A DNA stretch of 19,350 nucleotides from Multiplicimicrobium sp043718225 (GTDB lineage Bacteria; Omnitrophota; Omnitrophia; Omnitrophales; Aquincolibacteriaceae), in contig JAYSWD010000068.1 in the NCBI GenBank assembly GCA_043718225.1, positions 1 to 19,350 of the forward strand, written 5' to 3'. Shown piece by piece: positions 1 to 7,196 of the stretch; the stretch's first letter is position 1, and every line of letters begins with the position of its first letter. Below the pieces are notes generated by a model, which worked only from the letters and a program-made list of their open reading frames with translations, ran no database searches and was not told where the DNA came from. A program made the translations under genes and the position numbers.

Positions 1-1
1 C

Positions 2-175
2 AGAAGACAGAGTCCTGACCGTTGGCCAACCGCCCTTGAGGAGTTTCCCAAAGGAAATAAACTGGGTAGTTGGTGCGTAACCCAACGGACCAAACAAAAT
101 ATATTACAACAAGATAAAATAGACCTACTTAATGAGATTGGATTTCCTTGGCGAGTAAATCAAACCAAAAAATAG
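2..175 (+). CDS. C-terminal fragment of a helicase-associated (HA) domain protein
   Basis: An open frame enters from the left edge and stops with TAG, giving 57 residues. It contains the pattern RW-x-TALEEFPKGNKLGSWC-x-TQR followed by DLLNEIGFPW. This matches the helicase-associated domain (LGxWVxxQR ... LxxIGFxW) found in tandem copies after superfamily 2 DEAD/DEAH helicases and in stand-alone accessory proteins, where it is thought to bind nucleic acid. Only the last copy is visible, so the presence of a helicase core cannot be judged. It is the only convincing plus-strand gene in the window and converges on the HipA-like gene, with 26 bases between the two stops. The assignment to the HA domain is fairly safe; the nature of the whole protein is unknown. 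Confidence 0.7.
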   Translation, partial: RRQSPDRWPTALEEFPKGNKLGSWCVTQRTKQNILQQDKIDLLNEIGFPWRVNQTKK

Positions 176-201
176 CGTTTTAAAAACCCCCTAGGCCTTA
201 G

Positions 202-1023
202 CTACCCACAGTCGCCATTGTCGTGCTTTTCAGAAATCAATAATTTGCGTTTGAACAAAAAGTTGAAAACCTTCCTGCCCGAAGTCAGCAGATCTTTTGC
301 TTTATTAATATAATCCTGAGAGATGTTCCATGCCCCAGGAGCGGCATGGAAGCAGTTATTAATAAGCGTGGTGTCTAAATTAATTATTTTTTTTAACCAA
401 CATTCAAAATACTTTTTTTCATTTAAAATCTTACTGTCGAAATAATGTGCTGCTGGAGCGTGTCGCGTGTCCCTGTAGGTAAGATTTTCAGCATCCCAGC
501 TCAACCCATTAAATGCGTAGGAAGCGTCTAGAAAAACCAAGTTGCCATCCTTTAATTCTTGAACTGTATCAAATTTCACATCGTTCGTTTGTAATATCCA
601 GTGATCAAAAAGCACCCGCCCATAAAGAAAATGAATTGCATTTTTTTCCATTAATTGCTTGTAAATGGTGTTCTGCTCTGCTTCGGTTTGTCTTGCATTA
701 AATAACTCGTTTAAGTTTTCAATAAAAACTGCGCATACGCCAATATTTGAGCTTAAATTAATCTTCTGAAAGTCTTCACACCCTCTTATTTGGTTCAAAG
801 CTACATCAGACAACAAAGCTAAGCTGGTTTTGGGCCACGGAAGATCTATGAGAGCGGCTAATTGACCAGCCACATATTCATTAAAGACAGCTTTTCTGTT
901 ATTGGGATCAAGTGGATTTTCTGCACATCTAACAACATAACGCATTCCTGATTCGGAAGAACAAACGAAAGGTCGGGTAGCTCCCCTTGGAATTAAGCGC
1001 TCAACATTAACAATATTGATCAT
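202..1023 (-). CDS. HipA-like kinase-fold protein
   Basis: The protein has 273 residues if the ATG at 1023 is used; an in-frame GTG at 1038 would add five. Neither start has a good ribosome-binding site. The N-terminal part (RLIPRGATRPFVC ... YVVRCAENPLDP ... NEYVAGQLAALIDLPWP) follows the small HipA-like kinase family, in which a beta hairpin is followed by V-x-K/R, a conserved N-E pair and a LGLPxP segment. Later, FDHWILQTND and NLVFLDASYAF stand where that family has its catalytic Asp and its metal-binding Asp before a His/Phe. The usual ATP-binding Lys appears to be Arg here, so activity is uncertain. HipA-type kinases phosphorylate protein targets and act as toxins; the short family is mostly uncharacterised. 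It lies 74 bases after a PIN-like gene and may share its transcript. Confidence 0.7.
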   Translation of the reverse strand: MINIVNVERLIPRGATRPFVCSSESGMRYVVRCAENPLDPNNRKAVFNEYVAGQLAALIDLPWPKTSLALLSDVALNQIRGCEDFQKINLSSNIGVCAVFIENLNELFNARQTEAEQNTIYKQLMEKNAIHFLYGRVLFDHWILQTNDVKFDTVQELKDGNLVFLDASYAFNGLSWDAENLTYRDTRHAPAAHYFDSKILNEKKYFECWLKKIINLDTTLINNCFHAAPGAWNISQDYINKAKDLLTSGRKVFNFLFKRKLLISEKHDNGDCG

Positions 1024-1097
1024 ATGATTTTTCAGCACAACCTAGCAAGACTCGGAATATCTCTCTTCTGCTAAACTCCAAAATTTCTTTACATACT

Positions 1098-1658
1098 TTA
1101 TTTTAGAATTAAACTTTGAAATTCTTCGCTCGAAAGTATTTTTGTACTGGCTAGTTGCTCCAACTTATCCCGCCGACCACGGTCAATAAATGCCTTTTTA
1201 TCTTTCGTTACAAAACAATCTCGTCCGGCTATAACGTGTGAGCAAAATGTTTTTGCATCCAAAATAATTCTTTTTTGCCCCGGGCTAAAATTGTCAATAA
1301 ACCGAGGATTTGAAATGCTTCCATTGGAAATAATTTTTACCACTTGTTCAAATTGGTAAATTTGATTTCCAGTTGGCGGGATTCCTTTGGCAAGATACGT
1401 CATCTGTCCGGGGATAGCCATTTCGGGAATCACCGGAATTGGCAGATAAAGATTATGTTCTGAGGACTGAAATGAGTACGTACAACTCTCCGTAAAATTA
1501 TCATTAAACTCAAAAGAAATCTCAAAGCTCGATCCGGCAGCCTCTCGTAAGGATGCCTCGGTTAAATTAATTATGTAGCCCGCGCTTTTAGCCTGCATGA
1601 ATAACGGCATTTCAATGGGCACCATATTCCAATCATAAGTAACAGTAATTGAATCCAT
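1098..1658 (-). CDS. PIN-like domain protein, possible ribonuclease
   Basis: The protein has 186 residues. I chose the ATG at 1658 because TTAGGAGCGAAA lies directly before it; an upstream in-frame ATG at 1682 lacks this site. Residues 4-11 (ITVTYDWN) look like strand one of a PIN fold ending in its first Asp (D9). LTEASLREA (about 32-40) could supply the second acid. DAKTFCSHVIAGRDCFVTKDKKAF (134-157) is a typical PIN end: Asp, a helix with His, then D-x-F-x-T-x-D. The run KLEQLASTKILSSEEF matches the final helix and strand. The stretch between (about 45-130) is rich in beta-like segments and is unfamiliar. PIN domains are metal-dependent RNases, often toxins. The gene precedes the HipA-like gene in the same direction, which hints at a functional pair; that link is inference. 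Confidence 0.6.
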   Translation of the reverse strand: MDSITVTYDWNMVPIEMPLFMQAKSAGYIINLTEASLREAAGSSFEISFEFNDNFTESCTYSFQSSEHNLYLPIPVIPEMAIPGQMTYLAKGIPPTGNQIYQFEQVVKIISNGSISNPRFIDNFSPGQKRIILDAKTFCSHVIAGRDCFVTKDKKAFIDRGRRDKLEQLASTKILSSEEFQSLILK

Positions 1659-1748
1659 TTTCGCTCCTAAATAACGGCGCATTTTGTCAGATTTCTATTT
1701 GAAAGCAACCTAATTTTCGATCTTTTAAAAAATTAGCCGGGCTCAAAA

Positions 1749-1777
1749 CAAAAAAGCCGAGTCTTTCGACCCGCCTT
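1749..1777 (-). terminator. intrinsic terminator after the small membrane-anchored gene
   Basis: Read on the minus strand, AAGGCGGGTC, a GAAA loop and GACTCGGCTTTTTT form a stem of about eight to ten pairs with one G-U and one mismatch, followed by six T. It begins 16 bases after the stop of the gene ending at 1793 and precedes the PIN-like gene, so the latter probably has its own promoter. The G-U wobble pairs only in the minus-strand RNA, which supports that direction. Confidence 0.75.
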
Positions 1778-1792
1778 TTCGATTTTATTTAA

Positions 1793-2299
1793 TCACAAAA
1801 CCTTTTCTTTTTCTAAAAAAATCCTAAGTGCCATTTCGACTTCTTTGAGCTTGGGTAATAATGATATTCTCGTATAGTCTTTTACTGCGTTATATGCAGC
1901 TGTGCTTATATTTGTCGCTTGCGGCGCTGGATTCCGAATTTGACTATCAAGCGCTGAATGCGTTGCGGCAACACGAACATTGACCTGATAAATAAATAAG
2001 TAAAGATGATAAGCAGAATCTAACAAAGGTTTGTCTTTGGCAAGAATTTGAAAATATTTATTTAGTCTCAGTGCATCCCAAGAAAAAACCTCAAAATATA
2101 TTGGATCATTTCCACCTAAAAGAGCTTCCGCTTTAAATCGATTTGTTCCTATCTCTTGTAGCAAGTTTCTTAAAAGCTGATACCCATCTTTTTTTGATTT
2201 TTGTTCTTCTCCCCACTTTGTTCCAAGCTTACCTAAGCAAAAACCGACAATAGTTCCAAAAACAGATGTTCCTATGAACCACTTAATTAAATCAATCAC
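1793..2299 (-). CDS. small membrane-anchored protein of unknown function
   Basis: The preferred start is the GTG at 2299 (168 residues), since GAGGTG lies four bases before it. ATG codons at 2317 and 2311 are alternatives, and an open frame extends to 2422 without support. Residues 1-24 form one hydrophobic segment with G-x-x-x-G spacing (IGTSVFGTIVGFCLGKLG), followed by charged KWGEEQKSKKDG and a soluble, mainly helical domain. The arrangement of LLQEIGTN, a central YFEVFSWDALR and a later YHLYLFIYQVN resembles a widespread but uncharacterised kind of bacterial protein with an N-terminal anchor and a cytoplasmic helical domain. Such proteins are common in accessory islands. I cannot name a function. 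It lies upstream of the PIN-like and HipA-like genes but is cut off from them by a terminator. Confidence 0.6.
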   Translation of the reverse strand: MIDLIKWFIGTSVFGTIVGFCLGKLGTKWGEEQKSKKDGYQLLRNLLQEIGTNRFKAEALLGGNDPIYFEVFSWDALRLNKYFQILAKDKPLLDSAYHLYLFIYQVNVRVAATHSALDSQIRNPAPQATNISTAAYNAVKDYTRISLLPKLKEVEMALRIFLEKEKVL

Positions 2300-2517
2300 A
2301 GCACACCTCATGTTCATGCCTGTAAATCTATTATGGTGTGTAAAATCTCGCCGGCATCGCATCAATTCGACACATGTTTCAAAACCGAAACAACCGTTTT
2401 CTCCATACAACTGAGAAAACACTGCTTACCTACTATCATTTTGTATGCAAAATTATTAATATTCATATAATGTATTATCACAAAGCAGCTTTTAATTAAT
2501 GAGGGGGGGGGCTCTTT

Positions 2518-2547
2518 GCCGCAGTAGAGCGCTAGCGGAGCTGCGGC
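2518..2547. repeat. 30-base palindrome
   Basis: GCCGCAG and CTGCGGC form a seven-pair outer stem around an inner self-complementary CGCTAGCG. It directly follows a run of nine G. It has no T tract on either side, so it is more likely a repeat or protein-binding palindrome than a terminator. It occupies the same relative place in the left repeat nest as the 19-base palindrome at 8848-8894 does in the right one, but the two sequences are unrelated. Confidence 0.5.
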
Positions 2548-2576
2548 TATAACAGGAAAGCCTTTTGTCATTTGTT

Positions 2577-2716
2577 GAGGCAAATGCAAAAGTTTCTCCG
2601 CTGAAAGCCTCCACCCCACCCTTGCGATTTATCCAAAAGAAACTCGGTTTAAATGCGAGTTCCGCAGCCGAAGGCGAGGACTGTTTGAGCAGGAAAACCG
2701 AGTTTCTTTTAAGGCT
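2577..2716 (-). repeat. structured dispersed repeat, copy A
   Basis: This is a two-hairpin element shared with 8903-9044. The first hairpin pairs GAGGC (2577-2581) with GCCTC (2607-2611), with TTTC and GAAA inside. The second pairs a perfect 16-base inverted repeat (2635-2650 with 2695-2710). Its loop holds the conserved GCGAGTTCCGCAGC and GGCGAGGACTGTTTGAGC. Inside that loop AGTTCCGC can pair with GCGAGGACT if one A is bulged. Compared with copy B the outer stems differ in sequence yet stay paired. Copy A lies downstream of the minus-strand LptF/G gene, in the same orientation that copy B has to its upstream gene. Function unknown: a 3' RNA element, a terminator or a mobile single-stranded DNA hairpin are all possible. 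Confidence 0.75.
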
Positions 2717-2793
2717 ACAAATTTTTTGTTAGGATTGCCGCACAAAGAAAGACGGATTCTTTTAAGCGAACTTACTTTATTACGAAGAACTGG

Positions 2794-2837
2794 ATTCCCG
2801 CCGGAGTTTACCCTCGAGCGGCATCGGGGGCGGGAAT
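2794..2837. repeat. ATTCCCGCC...GGCGGGAAT inverted repeat
   Basis: A nine-pair stem (2794-2802 with 2829-2837) encloses a 26-base insert containing CTCGAG. The arms match the short-loop repeat at 9050-9069 and resemble the widespread ATTCCCnnGGGAAT family (for example dRS3 of Neisseria). Both copies are followed by GACAGA. It sits between the stop of the LptF/G gene and structured repeat A. Confidence 0.65.
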
Positions 2838-2851
2838 GACAGAAGATGAGG

Positions 2852-3934
2852 TCAGACTATTACTGCCTTACGAACAGCGAATAATCCGGCAATGAAGAGC
2901 AGAATATTTGGCAACCACATCGCGATATACGGCGGCATCACCTGCTTCGCCGCCATCGCATGCGCCGTCGCGAAAAGGATGTAATACAGAAACGCGAATG
3001 TCATCGCGATCGCGAAACTTACCGCGGCCTCACCGCGACGTACAATCACGGCAACCGGAATGCCGACAAAGACGAAAATAAAAGCGCCAAATGAAAACGC
3101 GATGCGCTCGTGAAAAGTAATCCAATATTCCAATTTATCACGCGCGCTAATATCGGCTTGGCCGGTTTTCACTAAAAGGTCAGAAAGCGCGAGTTCTTTT
3201 TTCTTTTTTTCGATGCGGGAGAGGTCTTCCTTTCCGAGAGTCGGAAATTTAAAGGTTTTAAATTGAACGGTATTCAGACTGCCCTCTTTATTTTCTGAAA
3301 TCGTGCCGTCAAAAAGCTGAATTTCCATCGTGCCTTTTTTCGAATCGGTAACGATTTTTCCGCTGGCCGCGATCACGGTGCGCACGGGGTCTTCAGCTTC
3401 GACGCCTTCATGCGCGACGACATCGCGCAGTTCGCCGTTTTTAACGTTCTTGGCGTAAAAAATAATGCTGTCCGTCAGCGCCACAAAACGGCCGGGTTCG
3501 ATCAAGGCCATCGGATGCTGGATCGCGATTTTCTTAAAACTGCGGCGCAGGTTGAAACGCGCGTCGGGAGTAATTTGGTCGTTAAAAATGAACATCGCAA
3601 TGGTCATCACCATGCCCACCACCATGGCAGGCATCATAAAACGGACGGGATGAATGCCGGCGGCTTTCATGGCGCGCAATTCATTGTGCTGGGAAAACCC
3701 TCCGAAAACAATCAGCGTGCCGGTCAGCAAGCTCAGCGGTGCGGTATAGCTCACCATCGAAGGCAGCGCGAGCAGTAAAACATTCAAGGTTTGAGTTAAA
3801 GGAATTCCGCGCCCGATGATCAGGTCAGCGGCTTTGACCAGCCAGCCCGCCAGGAAAATAAAATTGAGAATGACCAAGCACAACAGGCATGGCCATAGCA
3901 ATTCTTTTAGAACATATTTTTGTATAATCTTCAT
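2852..3934 (-). CDS. LptF/LptG-family lipopolysaccharide export permease
   Basis: This 360-residue protein has the full architecture of the YjgP/YjgQ family. Three membrane segments (about 10-30, 50-75 and 95-118) are followed by a periplasmic beta-jellyroll region (about 120-265) and three more membrane segments (about 272-293, 300-322, 335-356). The N-terminal KYVLKELLWP and the cytoplasmic NELRAMKAAGIHP coupling segment are characteristic. LptF and LptG together form the membrane part of the LptB2FG transporter, which lifts LPS from the inner membrane to the periplasmic bridge. They are usually adjacent genes, but only one is here: the upstream gene is ppc and downstream lies a repeat nest. 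Whether it is F or G cannot be decided from this sequence. A weak purine stretch precedes the ATG. Confidence 0.9.
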   Translation of the reverse strand: MKIIQKYVLKELLWPCLLCLVILNFIFLAGWLVKAADLIIGRGIPLTQTLNVLLLALPSMVSYTAPLSLLTGTLIVFGGFSQHNELRAMKAAGIHPVRFMMPAMVVGMVMTIAMFIFNDQITPDARFNLRRSFKKIAIQHPMALIEPGRFVALTDSIIFYAKNVKNGELRDVVAHEGVEAEDPVRTVIAASGKIVTDSKKGTMEIQLFDGTISENKEGSLNTVQFKTFKFPTLGKEDLSRIEKKKKELALSDLLVKTGQADISARDKLEYWITFHERIAFSFGAFIFVFVGIPVAVIVRRGEAAVSFAIAMTFAFLYYILFATAHAMAAKQVMPPYIAMWLPNILLFIAGLFAVRKAVIV

Positions 3935-3980
3935 CTGTTATTTATTTCTCTGGGCTTCGCCCAACCGCCAACCCTTTACC
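3935..3980. repeat. short spacer with a GGGCTTCGCCC hairpin
   Basis: The spacer between ppc and the LptF/G gene contains TGGGCTTCGCCCA (3951-3963), a five-pair stem with a three-base loop. Beside it is a run with repeated AACC words. No T tract follows, so I do not call it a terminator. The two genes may be co-transcribed. Confidence 0.4.
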
Positions 3981-6752
3981 TTAACCTGTGTTTCTAAGGC
4001 CATGGGCAATGCCGTTGATCGACATAAACACAGCGCGTTCCAATTCTTCCGAAGGGTCCCCGCCCGCCTTACGAATCCGCCGCAATAAAATCGTCTGCGC
4101 GTAGCTCATCGGATCAATATACGGGTTTCTCAGGCGGATAGAATGGCGCAGAGCGAAGGCATTTTCAAGAATTTCCTTTTGCCCCGTAATATCAAGCGCC
4201 TTGCGGATGGTCAAGGCATATTCGGATTCTATTTTGGAAAAAAACTTGTCGCGGATTTTTTCGTCTTCCACCAGTTCGGCGTAATACTTGGCGATATGCA
4301 TATCCGCTTTTTGCGAGCTCATCTGCAGAAAATCGACCACCATTTTAAAGAACGGCCATTCAATGTACATTTCTTGAAGTTTCTTAAGCCCATCCGGATT
4401 TTCATCGAGCCAATTTTGGATCGCCGAACCGAAACCGTACCAACCCGGAGCGATTTGACGCGATTGCATCCAGCTAAATACCCAGGGTATCGCGCGCAGG
4501 TCACTGATGCCGGGCGTTTTTTTGCGGCGCGAAGGCCGCGAGCCCAAATTCATGCGCGTGACTTCGCTAATCGGCGTCGAACCGAAATAATACGGAATAA
4601 ATTCTTCGTCTTCATAAACTAATTCGCGATAAGCCTTATGCGATAAATCCGCAAGTTTTTCCATAACCTCATACCAGCTTTCGCGTTTGGCGGAAGGCTT
4701 ATTATCGATCATACTCGCGTGCAAAACCGCCGAAATCACTAAATCCAAATTTCTTTCCGCCATATGCGGATCGGAATATTTAAGCGAAATCACTTCGCCC
4801 TGTTCCGTAATTTTAATGCGCCCGTCCACGGTTCCGCGCGGCTGCGCCATAATCGCCTGGTTCACCGGCCCGCCGCCGCGCCCAATCGCGCCGCCGCGCC
4901 CGTGAAAAAATTTATGGCGCACTTTATATTCTTTTGAAATCGCGGTCAGCCGCCGCTGCGCCTGAAAAAGATACCAATTCGACGCTAAAAATCCGCCGAC
5001 TTTGCAGGAATCGGAATAACCCAACATGATTTCCTGGTTCATTTTCAGGTGCTTAAGCTGCTTTTGATAAGTGCGCGACGCGAAAAGCGAGCGCATCACG
5101 ACTTCTGCGTTTTTAAGGTCTTCAATGGTTTCAAAAAGCGGCACGATCATCAAATCTTCATTACCCGTGAGGCGCGCAAGCCATAAGGCCCCTAAAACGT
5201 CTGATTCAAAACGGGTCATTGAAAGAATATAAACCTGAACCGCGCGCGGAGAAATCTCGCGTCGAATTTTGACTATGGTTTCGAATGTTTTTAAAACTTC
5301 AACGGTCACGGGCGAGAGATCCAGGTCAGCCCAATTAATTTTGGAACCTGACTTGCCGGCAGGCAGGCGCTTATCGATCAAGCTTCTCAATTTCTCAACT
5401 TTAGCTTCTTCGGTCAAAAAAGCAAACCTGATCTCAGATTTGCCCAGCTTGTCGGCTACTTCCGCGGCAGCCTGGCGAACTACCGCGGAATCTTCGCGTA
5501 TATCCAGGCGCGCGAAATAAAAATCAAACAGTTCAAGCGCGTTCAATACCGTATCGATGCGCGCGACAAGCATGGCGCCCTGATGCTTAACCATGGACTC
5601 ACGTAAAATCAGCAGATCCGCTTTTAATTCGGACGCGCTGACATACGACGCCTCGATCGGAAGATTAGATGATGCCGCGCTCGCATTGTCGATCAAAAGC
5701 GTGTTGATCAATTTGCGTTTCATGAAAGAAATTTTTCGGCGATAAGGCTCAAAATGGCTGCGTACATTCAGCGAATTTGAAAACATAGGCAGGGATTTTT
5801 CGTCACGGACGATGGAGTCCAAAAGCTTATGGGAAACATCCACCCAATTCACCGACTGGCTATAATGCTCGATTAAACCATCCATCGAGGCGATATATTT
5901 GCGAAGCACCGCCGTTTTCTGGCGCTGCACGGTTTGCCAGGTAACTTCATGCGTCACGAACGGATTGCCGTCGCGGTCGCCGCCGATCCAGGAGCCGATG
6001 CGCAGAATCGGAAATAGCGGCATTTTTTTATTGTAATAATCCGAGAGCAGGCGCTGAAAACGCCCGAGCAGGGCCGGCAGAACCGGAAAAAATATTTCAT
6101 CGAGATAAAAAAGGCCGTTATCGACTTCGTCAAAAACAGTTTGCTGGCGCTGGCGGATTTCGCTCGTCTGCCACAGCAGCGTAATTTTTTCGTAAATGCG
6201 GTTATCCACATCCTCGCGTTCATGCGGCGTGAGAATATGGTATTCGCGGGTATTGAGCAGCCTGTCCACCGCGAGGATCTTCTCAAGCACGGAACGGCGC
6301 TGCGCTTCGGTGGGATGTGCCGTCAAAACAAGTTCGATAGAATAATTTTCGACTTCGCGGCGAAATTCGGAATAAGTCACGCCCGATTTTTTAAGGCGCT
6401 CAATGATATCTTCAAGCGAACCGGGCTGAGCCACGCCTTCGGATTCATAATTTCGCTTGCGGCGGATACGGTGGCGGTCTTCGGCAAGATTGACCAGCTG
6501 AAAATAAATTGTGAAAGCGCGTAAAAGTTTGGTCAGCCGCTCAATTGAAAGCGATTCGATTTTAGCGAGCAGTTTTTTTTCTAAAGCGACGCTATGCGCT
6601 TTGCGCAATTTAATGGAAGTCCGGCGCACCCATTCGACCAATTCAAAGAAAGCCTTGCCTTCCTGCTCGATTAAAACGCGGCCCAGCAAAGTCCCCAGCC
6701 AATGCGTCTGCTCGCGCAGGGGTTTCATTTTTTCTTTTAAATCTTCGGTCAT
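3981..6752 (-). CDS. ppc: phosphoenolpyruvate carboxylase
   Basis: The enzyme adds bicarbonate to phosphoenolpyruvate to give oxaloacetate, feeding the TCA cycle and amino acid synthesis. At 923 residues it is the usual bacterial length. Family signatures appear in order: VLTAHPTEAQRRSVL with the catalytic His at 146, GSWIGGDRDGNPFVT, LDIREDSAVV, PLFETIEDLKNAE, MLGYSDSCKVGGF, FFHGRGGAIGRGGGP (the mobile catalytic loop), RAIPWVFSWMQ, and the invariant C-terminal RNTG. No internal break is seen. The start is preceded by TATAAG and T-rich sequence with no clear ribosome-binding site; an internal ATG at codon 9 is possible. It follows iscA after a terminator-like hairpin, so it probably has its own promoter. 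Allosteric regulation cannot be read from the sequence. Confidence 0.97.
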   Translation of the reverse strand: MTEDLKEKMKPLREQTHWLGTLLGRVLIEQEGKAFFELVEWVRRTSIKLRKAHSVALEKKLLAKIESLSIERLTKLLRAFTIYFQLVNLAEDRHRIRRKRNYESEGVAQPGSLEDIIERLKKSGVTYSEFRREVENYSIELVLTAHPTEAQRRSVLEKILAVDRLLNTREYHILTPHEREDVDNRIYEKITLLWQTSEIRQRQQTVFDEVDNGLFYLDEIFFPVLPALLGRFQRLLSDYYNKKMPLFPILRIGSWIGGDRDGNPFVTHEVTWQTVQRQKTAVLRKYIASMDGLIEHYSQSVNWVDVSHKLLDSIVRDEKSLPMFSNSLNVRSHFEPYRRKISFMKRKLINTLLIDNASAASSNLPIEASYVSASELKADLLILRESMVKHQGAMLVARIDTVLNALELFDFYFARLDIREDSAVVRQAAAEVADKLGKSEIRFAFLTEEAKVEKLRSLIDKRLPAGKSGSKINWADLDLSPVTVEVLKTFETIVKIRREISPRAVQVYILSMTRFESDVLGALWLARLTGNEDLMIVPLFETIEDLKNAEVVMRSLFASRTYQKQLKHLKMNQEIMLGYSDSCKVGGFLASNWYLFQAQRRLTAISKEYKVRHKFFHGRGGAIGRGGGPVNQAIMAQPRGTVDGRIKITEQGEVISLKYSDPHMAERNLDLVISAVLHASMIDNKPSAKRESWYEVMEKLADLSHKAYRELVYEDEEFIPYYFGSTPISEVTRMNLGSRPSRRKKTPGISDLRAIPWVFSWMQSRQIAPGWYGFGSAIQNWLDENPDGLKKLQEMYIEWPFFKMVVDFLQMSSQKADMHIAKYYAELVEDEKIRDKFFSKIESEYALTIRKALDITGQKEILENAFALRHSIRLRNPYIDPMSYAQTILLRRIRKAGGDPSEELERAVFMSINGIAHGLRNTG

Positions 6753-6761
6753 AAAAAACTT

Positions 6762-6836
6762 ATAGCCTGTAGCCTAGAGCCAATAGCAAAAAAACCCCAT
6801 CGTCAAAGCTATCGGCTATTTGCTATAAGCAATGGG
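6762..6836. repeat. spacer hairpin built from degenerate ATAGCC units
   Basis: Left arm units read TATAGCC, TGTAGCC, TAGAGCC, AATAGC; the right arm reads GCTATC, GGCTATT, TGCTATA, AGCAAT. The arms are reverse complements at the unit level and could pair in several registers. It fills the spacer between ppc and iscA. It is one of a set of such spacer elements whose unit differs from place to place. Confidence 0.6.
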
Positions 6837-6864
6837 CTCAGTTTAAAAGTAATTTTAAACTGAG
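6837..6864 (-). terminator. hairpin overlapping the iscA stop codon
   Basis: CTCAGTTTAAAA, a four-base loop and TTTTAAACTGAG form a perfect 12-pair inverted repeat. The iscA stop codon lies inside it. No T run follows on the minus strand, so it is either a weak terminator or an mRNA 3'-end stabilising hairpin. Confidence 0.5.
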
Positions 6865-7187
6865 AAGGATTCGCCGCATCCGCATGTTTTGGACGCATTC
6901 GGGTTGACGAATTTAAAACCTTTATCTTTCAACGTGTCCCTATAATCAAATGTCGTTCCGGCAAGATAAAGCGAACTTTTCGGGTCAATGAATACTGCGA
7001 GCCCTTCGAAGTTATATTCCTGGTCGCCCGTTTTTTTTTCGTCAAACTTCATATCGTAGGAAAGCCCCGAGCATCCGCCGCCTTTCACCGCAAGCCGCAG
7101 GCCTTTGCCCTGATTTTCCGGAGTCGAAGCGATCATGCGCTTGACTTCGCTCACCGCCGCCGGGGTTACTGAAATTTTATTGGACAT
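6855..7187 (-). CDS. iscA: A-type iron-sulfur carrier protein (IscA/ErpA/HesB family)
   Basis: This 110-residue protein delivers iron-sulfur clusters to apoenzymes in the cytoplasm. The three conserved cysteines are present: C39 in GGGCSGLSY and C102 and C104 in TCGCGESF, the standard A-type pattern. The length is typical. GAGAGG lies six bases before the ATG, and the iscS stop overlaps this site, so the pair is tightly coupled. No scaffold gene iscU lies beside it. The sequence does not separate IscA from ErpA or SufA; the symbol follows its partner. Confidence 0.9.
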   Translation of the reverse strand: MSNKISVTPAAVSEVKRMIASTPENQGKGLRLAVKGGGCSGLSYDMKFDEKKTGDQEYNFEGLAVFIDPKSSLYLAGTTFDYRDTLKDKGFKFVNPNASKTCGCGESFSV

Positions 7188-7196
7188 ACAAACCTC

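Larger units (their letters stand above)
2300..2851. other. gene-free, repeat-rich stretch between accessory and core genes
   Basis: I see no credible gene in these 550 bases. From left to right they hold about 150 AT-rich bases upstream of the membrane-anchored gene, a run of nine G (2503-2511), a 30-base palindrome (2518-2547), a 140-base structured repeat (2577-2716), and a long-looped inverted repeat (2794-2837) that ends shortly before the stop of the LptF/G gene. Open frames crossing it are repeat shadows. Confidence 0.7.

Noticed and set aside
2300..2460. Integron attC site upstream of the membrane-anchored gene
   Set aside because: I found no paired core sites of attC type or integrase; the palindromic words are short and irregular.
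2503..2511. Run of nine G as a phase-variable tract
   Set aside because: It lies in no credible gene and is about 200 bases from the nearest start, so no switching effect can be argued.
2362..2619. 85-residue minus-strand open frame with an ATG
   Set aside because: It runs through a nine-G tract, a palindrome and structured repeat A, has no ribosome-binding site, and overlaps the upstream part of a better-supported gene.
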